Positions 44,901-54,900 of a stretch of DNA of 64,000 nt are shown here, piece after piece. This DNA comes from Bombardia bombarda. Its lineage: Eukaryota; Ascomycota; Sordariomycetes; Sordariales; Lasiosphaeriaceae. The DNA lies in assembly GCA_030512295.1 (NCBI GenBank), contig JAULSR010000001.1, positions 5,479,001 to 5,543,000 of the forward strand, in the 5' to 3' direction. The position numbers were made by a program, and so were the translations under genes. The notes beneath the pieces are model-generated. The model did not search any database. It was given only the letters and a program-made list of their open reading frames with translations, and was not told where the DNA came from. Within the stretch, counting starts at the first letter, position 1. Every line of letters begins with the position of its first letter.

Positions 44901-45257
44901 TCGTCTCTGATTCTATTTTGGACGACGGCGTCCCACTTCAGTTCTTTTTTCTTTGGTCCCGCATATTATCTTGACTATCGCAACGTATGGAGGATTAAAA
45001 AAAAAGATAAAATATTGATATTGACACACAAGCGGCGTGGACCATGTCAGGCACATATCGACCCTCACCCTGTCGGAGTCTGATCACTCTCTCTCTCAGA
45101 AGAACCATGTCCCGCGCATGCTCAGATTGCCCCCCCCCCCCCCCCCCCAAGACTTCGGGTGGCGAATGAGCATCGTCGCCGGGGGGTTTACTCGGACGCA
45201 CCGACCACATCAGCTCTCTGTTGGGTCGCATTTTCCCCACACACAGAGTCGCTTCTC
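41915..45257. other. Intergenic 3.3 kb; no gene supported
   Basis: This is the longest gap in the window. It contains a GGA/GAG-rich stretch near 42290-42310, a GTGGGAG triple repeat at 42851-42871, C-rich runs near 44130-44155 and a 19-nt poly(C) at 45130-45148. Open frames on both strands overlap heavily and lack splice logic. It may hold promoter elements of the small minus-strand gene or a non-coding RNA. Confidence 0.45.
45130..45148. repeat. Poly(C) tract, 19 nt
   Basis: An uninterrupted C run about 110 bp beyond the stop codon of the minus-strand proteasome gene. In its transcript this would be poly(G) in the 3' untranslated region if transcription extends that far. Confidence 0.85.
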
Positions 45258-46545
45258 TCAGTCCTTGTCGGCGATAGCTTGTAATCGCTCGTCGATCTCG
45301 TCCTCTGTCAGCCTTCTGAAGCCTGCCTGCGTGCCCTCCTTGCCGTTCGCCAGCGGTCCACCGACAATTCCAATCTCAATCTCCGTCTTCTTGAAGTCCA
45401 TGCTCAGGACGGTGCTCAGCGTGCTGATGGCCAACTCCACAACCTCCTTCCAGTCGCCCTCGGCGTGATCCTTGCTCTTGAGCTTCTTCTCCAGGTGGTT
45501 GAGCGCCTCCTGCTGCTTGGGGCCTGCCGCGGTGCCCTTGTAGCCGATGTAGTAACCGGCAGGGTCGCACTTGAACAGCTGGGGGCCAAGCTCCGAATCC
45601 AGAGATATCAAAGTGGTTGCCACACCATAGGGTCGCATATAAGCCTGAACAAGACACACACACGGTTAGTATTATTGTCTTCCCCCCTCACATCACATCC
45701 CACCTATGTGCAGCCTTGCATAGGGCCTGGGCACCGGGACGGGATTCAAATCTTACTCGCTGCGTGTAGACCTGGCTGATGTTGGCAAGTCGCTTCGCCA
45801 AGGCGTCGCACGGCATCTCATAGCCGTACTTGTATCTGAATTCTGCGGCTTCCGACTGGGCACGTTGCGAGAAAGCTCTCGCATCGGCAATAGAACCCGT
45901 CATGACGCAGCCGACGGAAGGTGAGAGCTGGAAGATGTGCGAGACCGAGGAGGGATCGATGAGCTTGTCCTAAGCGGAGTAACAACAAGGCAACAACAGC
46001 AATCAATAGTCAGCGCTGACACAACTCAATAGTTTCTGGAGCGGGGAGATAAACCTACCGGCACCTTCTTCTGGGACAGAACTACGGCGCAGTCCTTGCC
46101 CCGAACACCAATGGCCATGATGTTGGCGGCTGTGATTGCCTTGAAGGCATATTCTACGGTGAGAGAGCCAGCCGTCAGCACCGCATCACCGCTCTTTGAC
46201 AAGTGTTCCATCCATCCAGAGCCTCCTCCCCTTTCTGTATTTCCCCTCGTTCGCTATCCAATCGCGCGATGGCGCCGTGGCCCGAATAATACCTTGACGG
46301 CCACGCAGTGCAGGTGTTTGGATTGGTGAAGGTGTGCACATACCGACTTGGTACAATCTTCCCTGCTCCGAGAAGATTGTAATGTGTCTGTCGTAGCCAG
46401 CGCTGCCTGTTGCGAGTGGTTGTTAGTCGTGGTTGTTCCAAATGGAGCTCCCCAGCTTTCCCCAGCTCCCCCGGCTCGCATCCTATAGCTCCAGCGACGG
46501 GAGCAAGCGGAGCCCCGAGCGACAGAATGGTGACGTACCCGACAT
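45258..46545 (-). CDS. scl1: 20S proteasome subunit alpha-1 (Scl1/PSMA6 type)
   Basis: Five exons: 46539-46545 (only 7 nt: ATG TCG G), 46344-46406, 46059-46153, 45757-45969 and 45258-45644. Introns of 132, 190, 89 and 112 nt have GTACGT, GTATGT, GTAGGT and GTAAGA donors, and phases are consistent. The product is 254 residues beginning MSGSAGYDRHITIFSEQGRL and YQVEYAFKAI, the proteasome alpha signature. It continues with GVRGKDCAVVLSQKKVPDKL, MTGSIADARAFSQRAQSEAA and MRPYGVATTLISLDSELGPQ. Alpha-1 subunits form the outer ring that gates the core particle and docks the regulatory particle. The subunit has no catalytic Thr, as expected for alpha types. The tiny first exon means the start codon is easily misassigned. 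Confidence 0.96.
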
Positions 46546-47329
46546 CTTGAAGGTCGCAAAGTTAACGAGGTGGTCTTGGTGTGCGTGCGAGGATAGTCGA
46601 TGACGGAGTCGAGATAGAAAAGTGGTGTTTGGGTATCGTGCGAAATGGCGTTGTTGTTACTGCAGCAGGCGGCAAGAGCTTCGTCGTTCGTTAGGCTAGT
46701 GGGTGGGTGAGCTCCGACCGACGACCGACGCGTTGCTGCGGTTTGCCTAGAGAAGGCTGAGAGCTAGGCGGGCGTCAGCCTGTCTGCCTAGAGTTCCAGG
46801 TGTCTGTTTTGGCCCGCCTGTGCTGACTTATCGGATTGCTTTAGGCCTGAGGCAAGAAAAGAGAAGGAGCTTGGACCTCCTCGAACGGGAGAGCACAGAG
46901 CCCAGAAACAGCTGCCGGCCAATGGATACCGAGCTTGGATTATTACTCGCTGCCCCACCCGGCAATCCACCAGGTCAATTCCTTATCGACGCACCGATCC
47001 CTGCTCTTGGGCGCCGATAAGGTCTCTCGCGGGCAGAAATTTGCTGCAAAGTGCTTGAATCGGCAGCAACGAGGCCCAATAAGATACCCAATACCGTCAA
47101 TTCGACCCAACATTATTGCAATCGACATCGTGAAGGCTAGAACCAGTGAGGCTTGGCTGCATAGTGCTTTTTTTTTCCTGCTCCCTGTTTCTGGGGCATT
47201 TCCAACCTGTCTTGGTCGAGAGCCCTCTTTCTGCTGTGGCCCCATCCAATCCAGATCCACGAGCCTCCTCCCTCCTACCTACCTACCAACCTCCCTTCTA
47301 CCTCCCCTCCCCTCCCCCCTCCAGTCACC
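46546..47329. other. Intergenic region between divergent proteasome and WKF-domain genes
   Basis: The two start codons are 784 bp apart, so both promoters lie here. A pyrimidine-rich leader (CCTCCCTTCTACCTCCCCTC type) directly precedes the plus-strand ATG. No gene is supported. Confidence 0.55.
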
Positions 47330-48673
47330 ATGTCACAGAAGGTCCCAGCCTGGAAACGATTGGGCCTCAAGCTCAAAGGCGACGCGGCACCTTCTCCCAG
47401 CTCCGGCACTGCTGCTGCCACGAGCAACAATAACAATAACAATACAAACCACTCCTCCTTCTCGCCCCAAGCTTCCAATGCAAACGGCCTGAAGAGAAAC
47501 TTCCAGTCGTCGTCCTACAACGTCTCATCCAACTCGATCCCCAACAAGCGGCCCCGCGGGGACCAGTGGGAGCAGCCCTCGTCGCGCCAAAAGAACGTCT
47601 CCTTCGCCGAAGGCACCAACACCGAACCCGCCGCCACCCCGGTAGCCGTCAAGGACAAGAAGCCAAAGAAGCCCAAAAAGGCCAAGAAGCCAAAGGACGT
47701 CAACTCCACAACCGTCAAGCCCGACTTCAGCCTCGAGCCCGCCATCGCCTACCTCCGCCAGTGGCAGACGGACCGCGACGGCTGGAAGTTCAACAAGAAC
47801 CACCAGACCCTCCTGATCAAGTACCTCTTCGACGCCGACAAGGTGCCCTCGCCCGAGATACCCGTCTTCTACCAGTACATCCGCGACCTCAAGGGCGCCG
47901 TGCGCAACCGGTTACGCGAGACGGCGGCCGAGATCAAGAAGAAGGACATGGAGCAGGTCGGCACGGCCGGGTTCCCCGCCCCGGCTGCGGGCAAGAAGGA
48001 CAAGCGCGAGGCCAAGCAGAAGGAGTACGAACAGGTCATTTCACAGTTTCTGCTCGAGCAGCAACAACGGGTGCAGGAAAATGCTACTGCGAGTAGTAGT
48101 GCTGAGGCTAGTGGAAGCAACAGCAGCAGCAGCAAGAAGCGCACGTTTGACGAGGTTGAGTTTGTGCTGCGCACGGCCGACCCCCTGGTCAAGCAACGGT
48201 TGCTGAAGCGCATCCGCGCGGAGATGGTGCTGGAGGAGCTCTCGGACAGCGAGAGCACGGCGTCGGCGACGACTACGACCACAACTACGTCTGCTGCCTC
48301 ATCTGGTCGTATGGACGAGGATACGGATGTTGTTGTTGAGAAGATGGTTGCTGGGAGGACGTCACCGGCAAAGGCCAAGCAGGCCGATGCGCCACAGCAG
48401 CCGGCCAAGCGCCGCAGACTAAGGAACCTGCGGACGGCGGTCGAGAGCGACGATAGCAGTTCCGAGTCGGATGATGCCGAGGATGCCGAGGAGAGCAGCA
48501 GCAGCTCGAGCGATGACGATTCGGAAGATGAGGATATGGAGTTAATACCGGCTGCTGTTGCGGCTGCGCTTGAGTCGAGCAGCTCGTCGTCGTCGTCATC
48601 AGAAGCCGAGTCGGCAGGGACGGATGATGAGGATGAGAGCAGTGACGATGAGAGCGACGATGATGAGGATTGA
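47330..48673 (+). CDS. WKF-domain protein, probable nucleolar ribosome-biogenesis factor
   Basis: One intronless frame of 447 codons with start context GTCACCATGTC. The N-terminal 100 residues are Ser/Asn-rich, followed by a lysine block (KDKKPKKPKKAKKPKD, about 108-123) resembling a nuclear or nucleolar localisation signal. The conserved domain spans about 135-195: AIAYLRQWQTDRDGWKFNKN (WKF at 152-154), then LLIKYLFDADKVPSPEIPVF and YIRDLKG. This is the WKF domain of human C7orf50 and its fungal relatives. A helical segment at about 270-310 (VEFVLRTADPLVKQRLLKRI) may be a second conserved element. The last 130 residues alternate basic (KRRRLRNLRT) and Ser/Asp/Glu-rich acidic repeats typical of nucleolar chaperone-like tails. 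A ribosome-assembly role is inferred from family and composition. Confidence 0.85.
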   Translation: MSQKVPAWKRLGLKLKGDAAPSPSSGTAAATSNNNNNNTNHSSFSPQASNANGLKRNFQSSSYNVSSNSIPNKRPRGDQWEQPSSRQKNVSFAEGTNTEPAATPVAVKDKKPKKPKKAKKPKDVNSTTVKPDFSLEPAIAYLRQWQTDRDGWKFNKNHQTLLIKYLFDADKVPSPEIPVFYQYIRDLKGAVRNRLRETAAEIKKKDMEQVGTAGFPAPAAGKKDKREAKQKEYEQVISQFLLEQQQRVQENATASSSAEASGSNSSSSKKRTFDEVEFVLRTADPLVKQRLLKRIRAEMVLEELSDSESTASATTTTTTTSAASSGRMDEDTDVVVEKMVAGRTSPAKAKQADAPQQPAKRRRLRNLRTAVESDDSSSESDDAEDAEESSSSSSDDDSEDEDMELIPAAVAAALESSSSSSSSSEAESAGTDDEDESSDDESDDDED

Positions 48674-49636
48674 ATACCAAAAACAAAATAGAAATGTCAA
48701 GGGATTTCCTTCTGGATGGATGGATAGTTTGATAGAAAGTTTGTAGCATGGCGGCATTGTCGGAGTCAACGTTCAGGGGGTCATATCATTTCGTTTCACT
48801 CTGGTTAATGTAGATAAGAGCTTTTGGACATTTGAATAACATATAAGCAAAACGGGGAATTCGGATAAGATTTCACACCACACGATGAGACTTGTTGTTT
48901 ACTCCTGTCCCAAATAAGGACATTGTGTATGATCTATTGTCCGTGCATTTTTTAAATACCCCTGATAATTTGTGAGGTGAGAGCTTGTGTGTCCAACCAC
49001 TACATACGTGTAAGCTGATGGCATCAATCATTAACAAACAGCCGCTCCTCCAATGAAAACCGGGGGAGCAAGAAGTAATGAAATAAAAGTAGAGTCGCTG
49101 CCTCCCAGTCCGAACCACAAAGGTATATATATGGTAATGCAAGATAATGTTCTTTCTCTCCTATCCAAAAAAAAAAAAGTACCCAATCGATATCCAGAAC
49201 AAAAGGAAATCCGTAAACGCCAATTGCCAGAGAACCTCTATCGGGTCTAGCCAGCCCGAGAAACGCCAGTCAATGCAAATCGTTTCGACTCCTGAGCCCC
49301 TTCGAAATGCCCAACTGCCTGCTAATAGGGCATGTGCATGTTCAGGGAGTCCAACTCTCCCAATACCGACAACAACAGCAACAACGACGACCAAAAACAA
49401 ACAAGAGTTGCCACCGTACCATCCCACCATATCCCATCCCTTCCATCCAGAACAAGGCTGAACCCAGCCGGCCAGCCCAAACAAGCAAACCAAACAAACA
49501 AGCCGCCCCCGTGTATACCTCTCATGTATCATCTACACATATATACGCGTATATATGTATATCGCAGCCGCGATCGGGCCTCGCCCCATTTTGTATCCCT
49601 CCCCACATAACTCATCCTCATCGTCAATGGACATGC
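48674..49636. other. Intergenic region between convergent genes
   Basis: This holds 3' flanks of the WKF-domain gene (plus) and the isomerase-like gene (minus), with an A-run at 49169-49178 and TATATA steps near 49540-49560. Short open frames are not credible. Confidence 0.5.
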
Positions 49637-51025
49637 TCACTTCTTCCTGGCCTCATCCAACAACCTCCCCACCTCCAACACCCCGACACACTCGCCCTTC
49701 TCCACCACAGCGACAATCGAGTCCTCACCGCAGCCGACGTCGTCGATCGCGCCGCAGCCGCCGGCAATGATCCAGTCGGCGGCATTCCGCACCGTCGTGT
49801 CCGCCGCCACCACCACGAAGTCGACCTTGTGCGTCACCATCCACGCCAGCTCGTGCTCGAGGCTGCGCGCCATGTCCGACGACTGCAGCCGCCGGATGCG
49901 GCTGGGCGACACGACGCCCGTGGCGCCGTCCGGGCCGTGGCGGAGCTGCACCCAGCCCGAGGGGGAGGCGTAGCCGGCGCGGAGGACGTCGGCCCCGGTG
50001 AGGGGGGGAGGTGGACATGGACATGATGGTGGTGGTGGTGGTAGTGGTGGTATCCTCCTTGAGCTGCTGGTGGAGCTGCTGCTGCTGCTGCTGGAGTAGG
50101 AATGTGATGGTGGCGTTGGTGCGTCGAGAAGAGTGATATCGCTCAACGGCACGGCGAGGTGGCGGATGTCTTCCTGCGGAGGCCGGTGCAGCGCGGCGCC
50201 GATGGCGCCCCCGGGGTGGTTCTTTGCAAAGACGGACGCGACGCTGTGGTGCAGCTCGCGGGAGGCGACGATGGCTAACGCGTCGCCGACGCTCAGCGCG
50301 ACGGTGGTGGAGGTGGTGGGCGCCGAGACGCCAAACGACGCCGTCTCGGGCTCGTGGATGGGCGCGGGGAGCAGGATGGTGTCGGGGCGGTGGCGGATGA
50401 GCTCGCACGTCTCGGGGCGCGTGTGCGACGTGAGCAGGATGAGCGGCAGGGCGCGGTCTAGGTGCGGGAGGAGCGTCAGCAGCTCCGGGGTTTTTCCCGA
50501 AAAGGTGATGAGCAGGAAGGTGTCGTGGCGGCCGATCTGGCCCAGGTCGCCGTGGAGGGCCTCGGTCGGATGCAAAAAGACGGCCTGGATGGCGAGGCTG
50601 TTGAAGGTGGCGACGAGCTTTCTGGCGATGTGGCCTGACTTGCCGACGCCGATCACCACCACCTTGCCGCTGTTGCGTCCGTCCTCGTCGCCCTGCCGCC
50701 GCGTGATGGCCTCGACGGACCGGGTGAAGCCGTCCCGGGCGATGCGGTCTGTTGAGTAGAGGTGGGTGAGGCGTTGGAGAGCCGTGGTTTCTGTGTTAAG
50801 GACGTGCACTGCCCCTGCGAGACGCTCTTCGATGATGAGACGTTCATCGCAGGCGGCAATGGCAGGCTCATCGAGGCTGAGACGGTCGATGGGCGAGCAG
50901 TACTCGTCGTCTGCCGGTGTTATCGGGGATGGGGGGGATGGTGGCGGGATGGCGGGGAAGGGTGTCTGGCTTAGCAGGTACACCTCGCTATTATGGACGG
51001 GCCATTGTTCAACCATCTTTGCCAT
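49637..51025 (-). CDS. SIS-domain sugar-phosphate isomerase, KpsF/GutQ (arabinose-5-phosphate isomerase) type
   Basis: A single frame of 462 codons from the first in-frame ATG at 51025 (MAKMVEQW); codons upstream are open but have no ATG. The SIS domain carries the family signatures GVGKSGHIARK (126-136), HPTEALHGDLG (152-162), FSGKTPE (175-181) and further on KNHPGGAIG. These match bacterial KdsD/KpsF/GutQ enzymes, which interconvert ribulose-5-phosphate and arabinose-5-phosphate. Bacterial members end with two CBS domains. Here the C-terminus (about 375-460) is a single degenerate CBS-like unit (VRNAADWIIAGGCGAIDDVG), reached through a Ser/Pro low-complexity linker. Fungi are not known to make the KDO sugar for which bacteria use this reaction, so substrate and role are open. 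GC-rich codon use matches its neighbours, so any transfer would be old. Confidence 0.85.
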   Translation of the reverse strand: MAKMVEQWPVHNSEVYLLSQTPFPAIPPPSPPSPITPADDEYCSPIDRLSLDEPAIAACDERLIIEERLAGAVHVLNTETTALQRLTHLYSTDRIARDGFTRSVEAITRRQGDEDGRNSGKVVVIGVGKSGHIARKLVATFNSLAIQAVFLHPTEALHGDLGQIGRHDTFLLITFSGKTPELLTLLPHLDRALPLILLTSHTRPETCELIRHRPDTILLPAPIHEPETASFGVSAPTTSTTVALSVGDALAIVASRELHHSVASVFAKNHPGGAIGAALHRPPQEDIRHLAVPLSDITLLDAPTPPSHSYSSSSSSSSTSSSRRIPPLPPPPPSCPCPPPPLTGADVLRAGYASPSGWVQLRHGPDGATGVVSPSRIRRLQSSDMARSLEHELAWMVTHKVDFVVVAADTTVRNAADWIIAGGCGAIDDVGCGEDSIVAVVEKGECVGVLEVGRLLDEARKK

Positions 51026-53367
51026 ACTCTCGCTCTCTTTTTCTTCTATCTTTATCTTTATTTTTTCTGTCTCCTTTTCTTGGGTGGACAAATAGGAATC
51101 AGCGGCGGGTCGGATGGATCCGAGTGTTCCAACTCGGTGGTGGGGCAACCGCAGCCGTGATGGTTCGTATGCACAACTCTCGACGTTATTATCGTCGGCT
51201 AAGAGCTTAGTCTTAGTTGGCGACGACGGTAACAAAGCGAACGAGGGACGTCCCAAAAGAGTTTGCAACAGCCAAGATGAACAGGCAAGCTCCAGCCTGG
51301 TTGTCAACAAGCACTCGCTGGAGGTGCAGGTTTGGGGAGACCGTGATTCCCAGGTCTCGTCAAGACCCGACAGCGGGATCCTGGAGGGGAGCTGCTGCGA
51401 CTTTGCGGCTCCCGATATTGCCCGTCACTGAGGAGTAGACCTAGGAGACGGGGAAGAGGATGGAGGCGGCGGGCGTGGGCGTGGGCGTGGGGAGGAGGTG
51501 GGTTCGAACACCCTCAATCCCTCGCAGTCCGTCCTGCAAGCGGCCAGTGCCAATGCCAATGCCACACAATGCCACACAATGCCACAATGGTGGTCCACGT
51601 CAAAAAAAAACCCCCAAAAAACCGGGGCGAAACTTAGGTACCTAGGAGGAGGAGGAGGAGGAGGAGGAGGAGGAGGAGGAGGTGGTGGTGGTGGTGACAG
51701 ACGTGGAGAAGCAGTGGCCGAGGGCCGAAGATTGTATTATAGAAGAACTCAACGTGCACTTGGCATCATCCATTTTCATCCACATCCACATGGTAGATAA
51801 AGTATATGGAGGTGTCCCGTATCCCTTATCCTTGATTCCCTACCGGGAGCGAGTCGGCGGAGCCTTTCCTCTATTTTTTTTTCTGGAGCTTGGAATGGAT
51901 TTATAAGACGCCTTCTGGACGGACGCCGGTTGGCAAGTGCGATCGCTAGGGTTCGATCTCACCCCAACATCGGCAGCTACCCACCCTCCCACCTTGACCT
52001 TGCCCATCTCTGCCAAGTTAGTACCTGCTATGAAATAGGATAGGCAGCCACTACCGTGTGAGACTGGATCGAGAGTGTGGGTGAGTCGTCCCTTCCTTCC
52101 TTGAGAGTGGGAAGCAAGGAGGGTGGGAGCTTGGCCCACACCTGCTTTGTTCGTCTGAGGCCCTGGGACCCTGGGATCCTGGGGGCGCCCGTCTTTGGTG
52201 CAAATCGGAACAATCGATATCACTCATTGATCCACTCCCCACGGTGAAAGATAGATTAGCTAATGAATCATGGATTGCAAGGGATGCGTGCGGCGTGGCG
52301 GGTCCCCCAAGTCGCTTTTTGCTTTCCTCGCTTGGGACTTTTTTTTCTTTGGCGCCGCCAACTGCATCCACATTGTTTGCTGCAGCTATGGCTAGCATAT
52401 GCGGGCGTGGGTTGCTTTGCATCTTGCGCAAAGTTGCGTGATTGCAACCAGCGAGCCACCCAACGCCCTTAGAAGCGCCTTGCTTGTTAGATAGGTTGCT
52501 GAGGTAGGTTAGTAGCTCCAGACAAAGCCGCCTGTGGTACGGTACGGGATAGCTCTCGAAGCTGTCCCTGGGAGATCCAAGATGCTGGAACCAAAGAATC
52601 TCGCCGAACTTCCGGAAGGCGATGCGCAAAGAGCCATTTGTTTGCAGGTACGCACTTTGATAGGATGGACGCCGTATTTCGAGTTTTGTGATAGGCGGTG
52701 ATGACGGTGGTCGTGGTGGGGTGAAGAACATTCGAAGCACACCGATTGCGACACCGACATTGACTGCACCGCCTGCACCGCCCGCACCGAACCGCACCGT
52801 GGCCATCCTTGCTCCCCTCCTTGCTTTGCTCCGTCGTCCGACTCTTCCGCGCGGGGTCTGTCTAATCACCGAGATCCGCGCCGGTTGGCCCAGCCATCTT
52901 GGATCTAGAACTCGTCATGCACGTAATGTATTTTTGGTGGAGTTGGTTTCAACGTGAGCGGGGGCAGTTGCTTGCCGGCTTCCATGTCTCCATGTCTTGA
53001 GGAGCTCGAAAAGAGGCCGCCAAGGCAGATTCGTCACTACCGCCGCCGCCTCCGCTTCTAAGTTGATAGAGCAAACCTGAATCTGAGAGTTCAACAGTCA
53101 AACCCCATCTTGTTGGAAATAGGTGGTATTTGGGCGCTGACATTTCCCCCCACCTCCTTTCTGTGTATATTACCAACGCTAATTATTGTGCATACCAATC
53201 ATGGTGATAGTGGGCGGGAACTTTCGGGGTGCACCAGTGCCTAGTCAGCAACGCCAGCTATGACGATTCTCAAACCCTTATTCGTACATATGTTAGTTCG
53301 ATAGGAATTGTTATACATGGATCTCTTTTTCTATTGGCTCTCCCCTTATCTAGGTAATGTTTCGGGT
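51026..53367. other. Intergenic 2.3 kb; no gene supported
   Basis: The left part is promoter and leader of the isomerase-like gene and includes a GGA/GGT triplet repeat (listed separately) and repeated AATGCCACAC units near 51560-51590. A 272-codon minus-strand frame at 52051-52869 has random-looking composition and I do not call it. The right end is the GH43 gene 3' flank. Confidence 0.45.
51644..51696. repeat. GGA/GGT trinucleotide repeat
   Basis: About twelve GGA units run to 51681, followed by five GGT units, about 620-670 bp upstream of the isomerase-like start codon. The first part is a pure purine strand that could form triplex or G-rich structures. Confidence 0.85.
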
Positions 53368-54900
53368 TCAGCTCTTCTCTGACGGATAGACAACAATCCT
53401 GTCTATGTCGGCGCCCTTGTAGTCGAACCCGTTATACAGGCCTCCCACCGTGATGGTGTTCTTCTTTCCCTTTACAAGCGTTAAGAGTAGTGGCGTCGAC
53501 AAGATGATGCTCTTGTGCGTGTCTCGCTGAAACAGCGTCTCGACCTTGGATGTGTCGCCGTTGACCACCACGCTCGCGATGCGCCGGAGCTGCCACGCCC
53601 CGCCAATTCGATCCGGCGTGCCCCCCGGCTGGTCGCCAAACCCCAGATCGTCAGTATTCTGGTAGTAGAACGACACCCACTGCGGCTTGCCCGTCCCTTC
53701 GATCCCTTCAAACGTCACAGTACTGTCGTTGCCCGCGATTCCTGCGACGATCGTGCCTTGGCTGGCGAAATTGGCCTCTTGCTTGAAGGCGGCACCATTG
53801 GTCTTTGCGTCTTTGCCGTAGTAGGCCGTGCCCTTAACAGGCGACCATTCGCCCGTCTTGACGTTCAAGTCGTATACGTCGTTCCAGACCAGATTGAGCG
53901 TCTTCTTCTTGTCGTCGATGTCGATGGGCAGCCAGATGTAGCGGCTCTCCCAGAGTGAGTTAGAATCCCACTGGTCACCGAGGTAGAGATCTGTCGTCTT
54001 CTTTGTGCCTTCGATCCTGAGGTTAAAGCCCGACTGGGAGCTGAATGTCCTGGTGTTGAGCGGTGCCACCATGAAGGGCTGGGACCATGGCCCGGCCAAA
54101 GAGTCTGCGCGGAAAGCCACAACATTGTTGGGTCGGTAGCCCGTCTTGTGGCTCATCAATGCATAGTAGCTCTTATCCGTCTGGACGATGGTGGGCGCCT
54201 CGAGGTCGTACTTGTCGAAGCGGTGGATGACCTTCTCAAGCCCCGTCGTGTCTTCATTGTATGAAGTAATGTAGACATCCCGGCCCTCCTTGCGGTCTCC
54301 GTTGGAGTAGAGCGAATATGATCTACCATCCTTGTAATCGGTGAACAAGCCAAGGTCTTGCGACCAGTTCCCCAAAGGCGCAGTGGCGCTCACAAATGTA
54401 TAAGGGCCCGAGATGTTTGGGGATCGAGCAAAGCCCTGGAGCAGCAGTCCATAGCTTGAATTGTCCGCATGCCACCACATCTATTTCTTCATGTCAGTCC
54501 TGTGTGTAACCGGTCTGTCAGGGGGCGAAGTGCCAAAACGTACATGATATTCCTTGCTGACTTTGCTGTAGACCACCTTTGGTCGCTGGATGATGCTCGA
54601 CGGCGCAATGTGCGGGTGGTCTTCGACAGGAGCTAGAGCAAGGCCATGGCTCTCCCACGTTGCTAAGTCGCTTGAGCTGTAGACCGACACACCTCCACCC
54701 TCGGTCTGCCCTTCCACCTTGTACTCGCCAAACAGCCAGAACTTTCCGGTGGACTTGTCAACCGTCACACAACCGGCGTGAGCGTTGACTAACTTTCCAT
54801 CCGTATCATGCCACCTGCCACCGGGAACAATGTACTTTGCCGTCGACAAGCCTGCAAGAAGCAGCGATGTAAGCGTAAAGAAACTTCTTGTCCGCGCCAT
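53368..54900 (-). CDS. Secreted GH43 (subfamily-24-like) exo-beta-1,3-galactanase with C-terminal CBM35-like module
   Basis: Two exons: 54544-54900 and 53368-54480, with a 63-nt intron (GTACGT/AATAG), giving 489 residues. A signal peptide is clear (MARTRSFFTLTSLLLAGLSTA, cleavage before KYIVPGG). The beta-propeller catalytic domain reads GRWHDTDGKLVNAHAG, KFWLFGEYKVEGQTEGGGVS, IIQRPKVVYS and LEAPTIVQTDKSYYALMSHK (E213, likely general acid). TFSSQSGF follows (Q268, the position where this subfamily uses Gln in place of the usual Asp base). The last 140 residues (AYYGKDAKTNGAAFKQE to FDYKGADIDRIVVY) look like a CBM35 sugar-binding module. Known relatives cut the beta-1,3-galactan backbone of plant arabinogalactan proteins. 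Position 105 is Gln in QRPK where I would expect Glu in many relatives; this needs an alignment. Confidence 0.88.

Noticed and set aside
51026..51310. N-terminal extension of the isomerase-like protein
   Set aside because: The frame is open upstream of 51025 but contains no ATG, and the sequence looks like translated leader.
51499..51520. GGTTCGAAC sequence resembling a tRNA B box
   Set aside because: The flanking bases do not form a T-arm stem and no A box or cloverleaf fits upstream.
51945..51965. GGTTCGATC sequence resembling a tRNA B box
   Set aside because: No matching T stem or acceptor stem could be drawn.
52051..52869. 272-codon minus-strand open frame
   Set aside because: Its composition is random (mixed low-complexity, no domain), and the adjacent plus-strand and other minus-strand frames are equally open.
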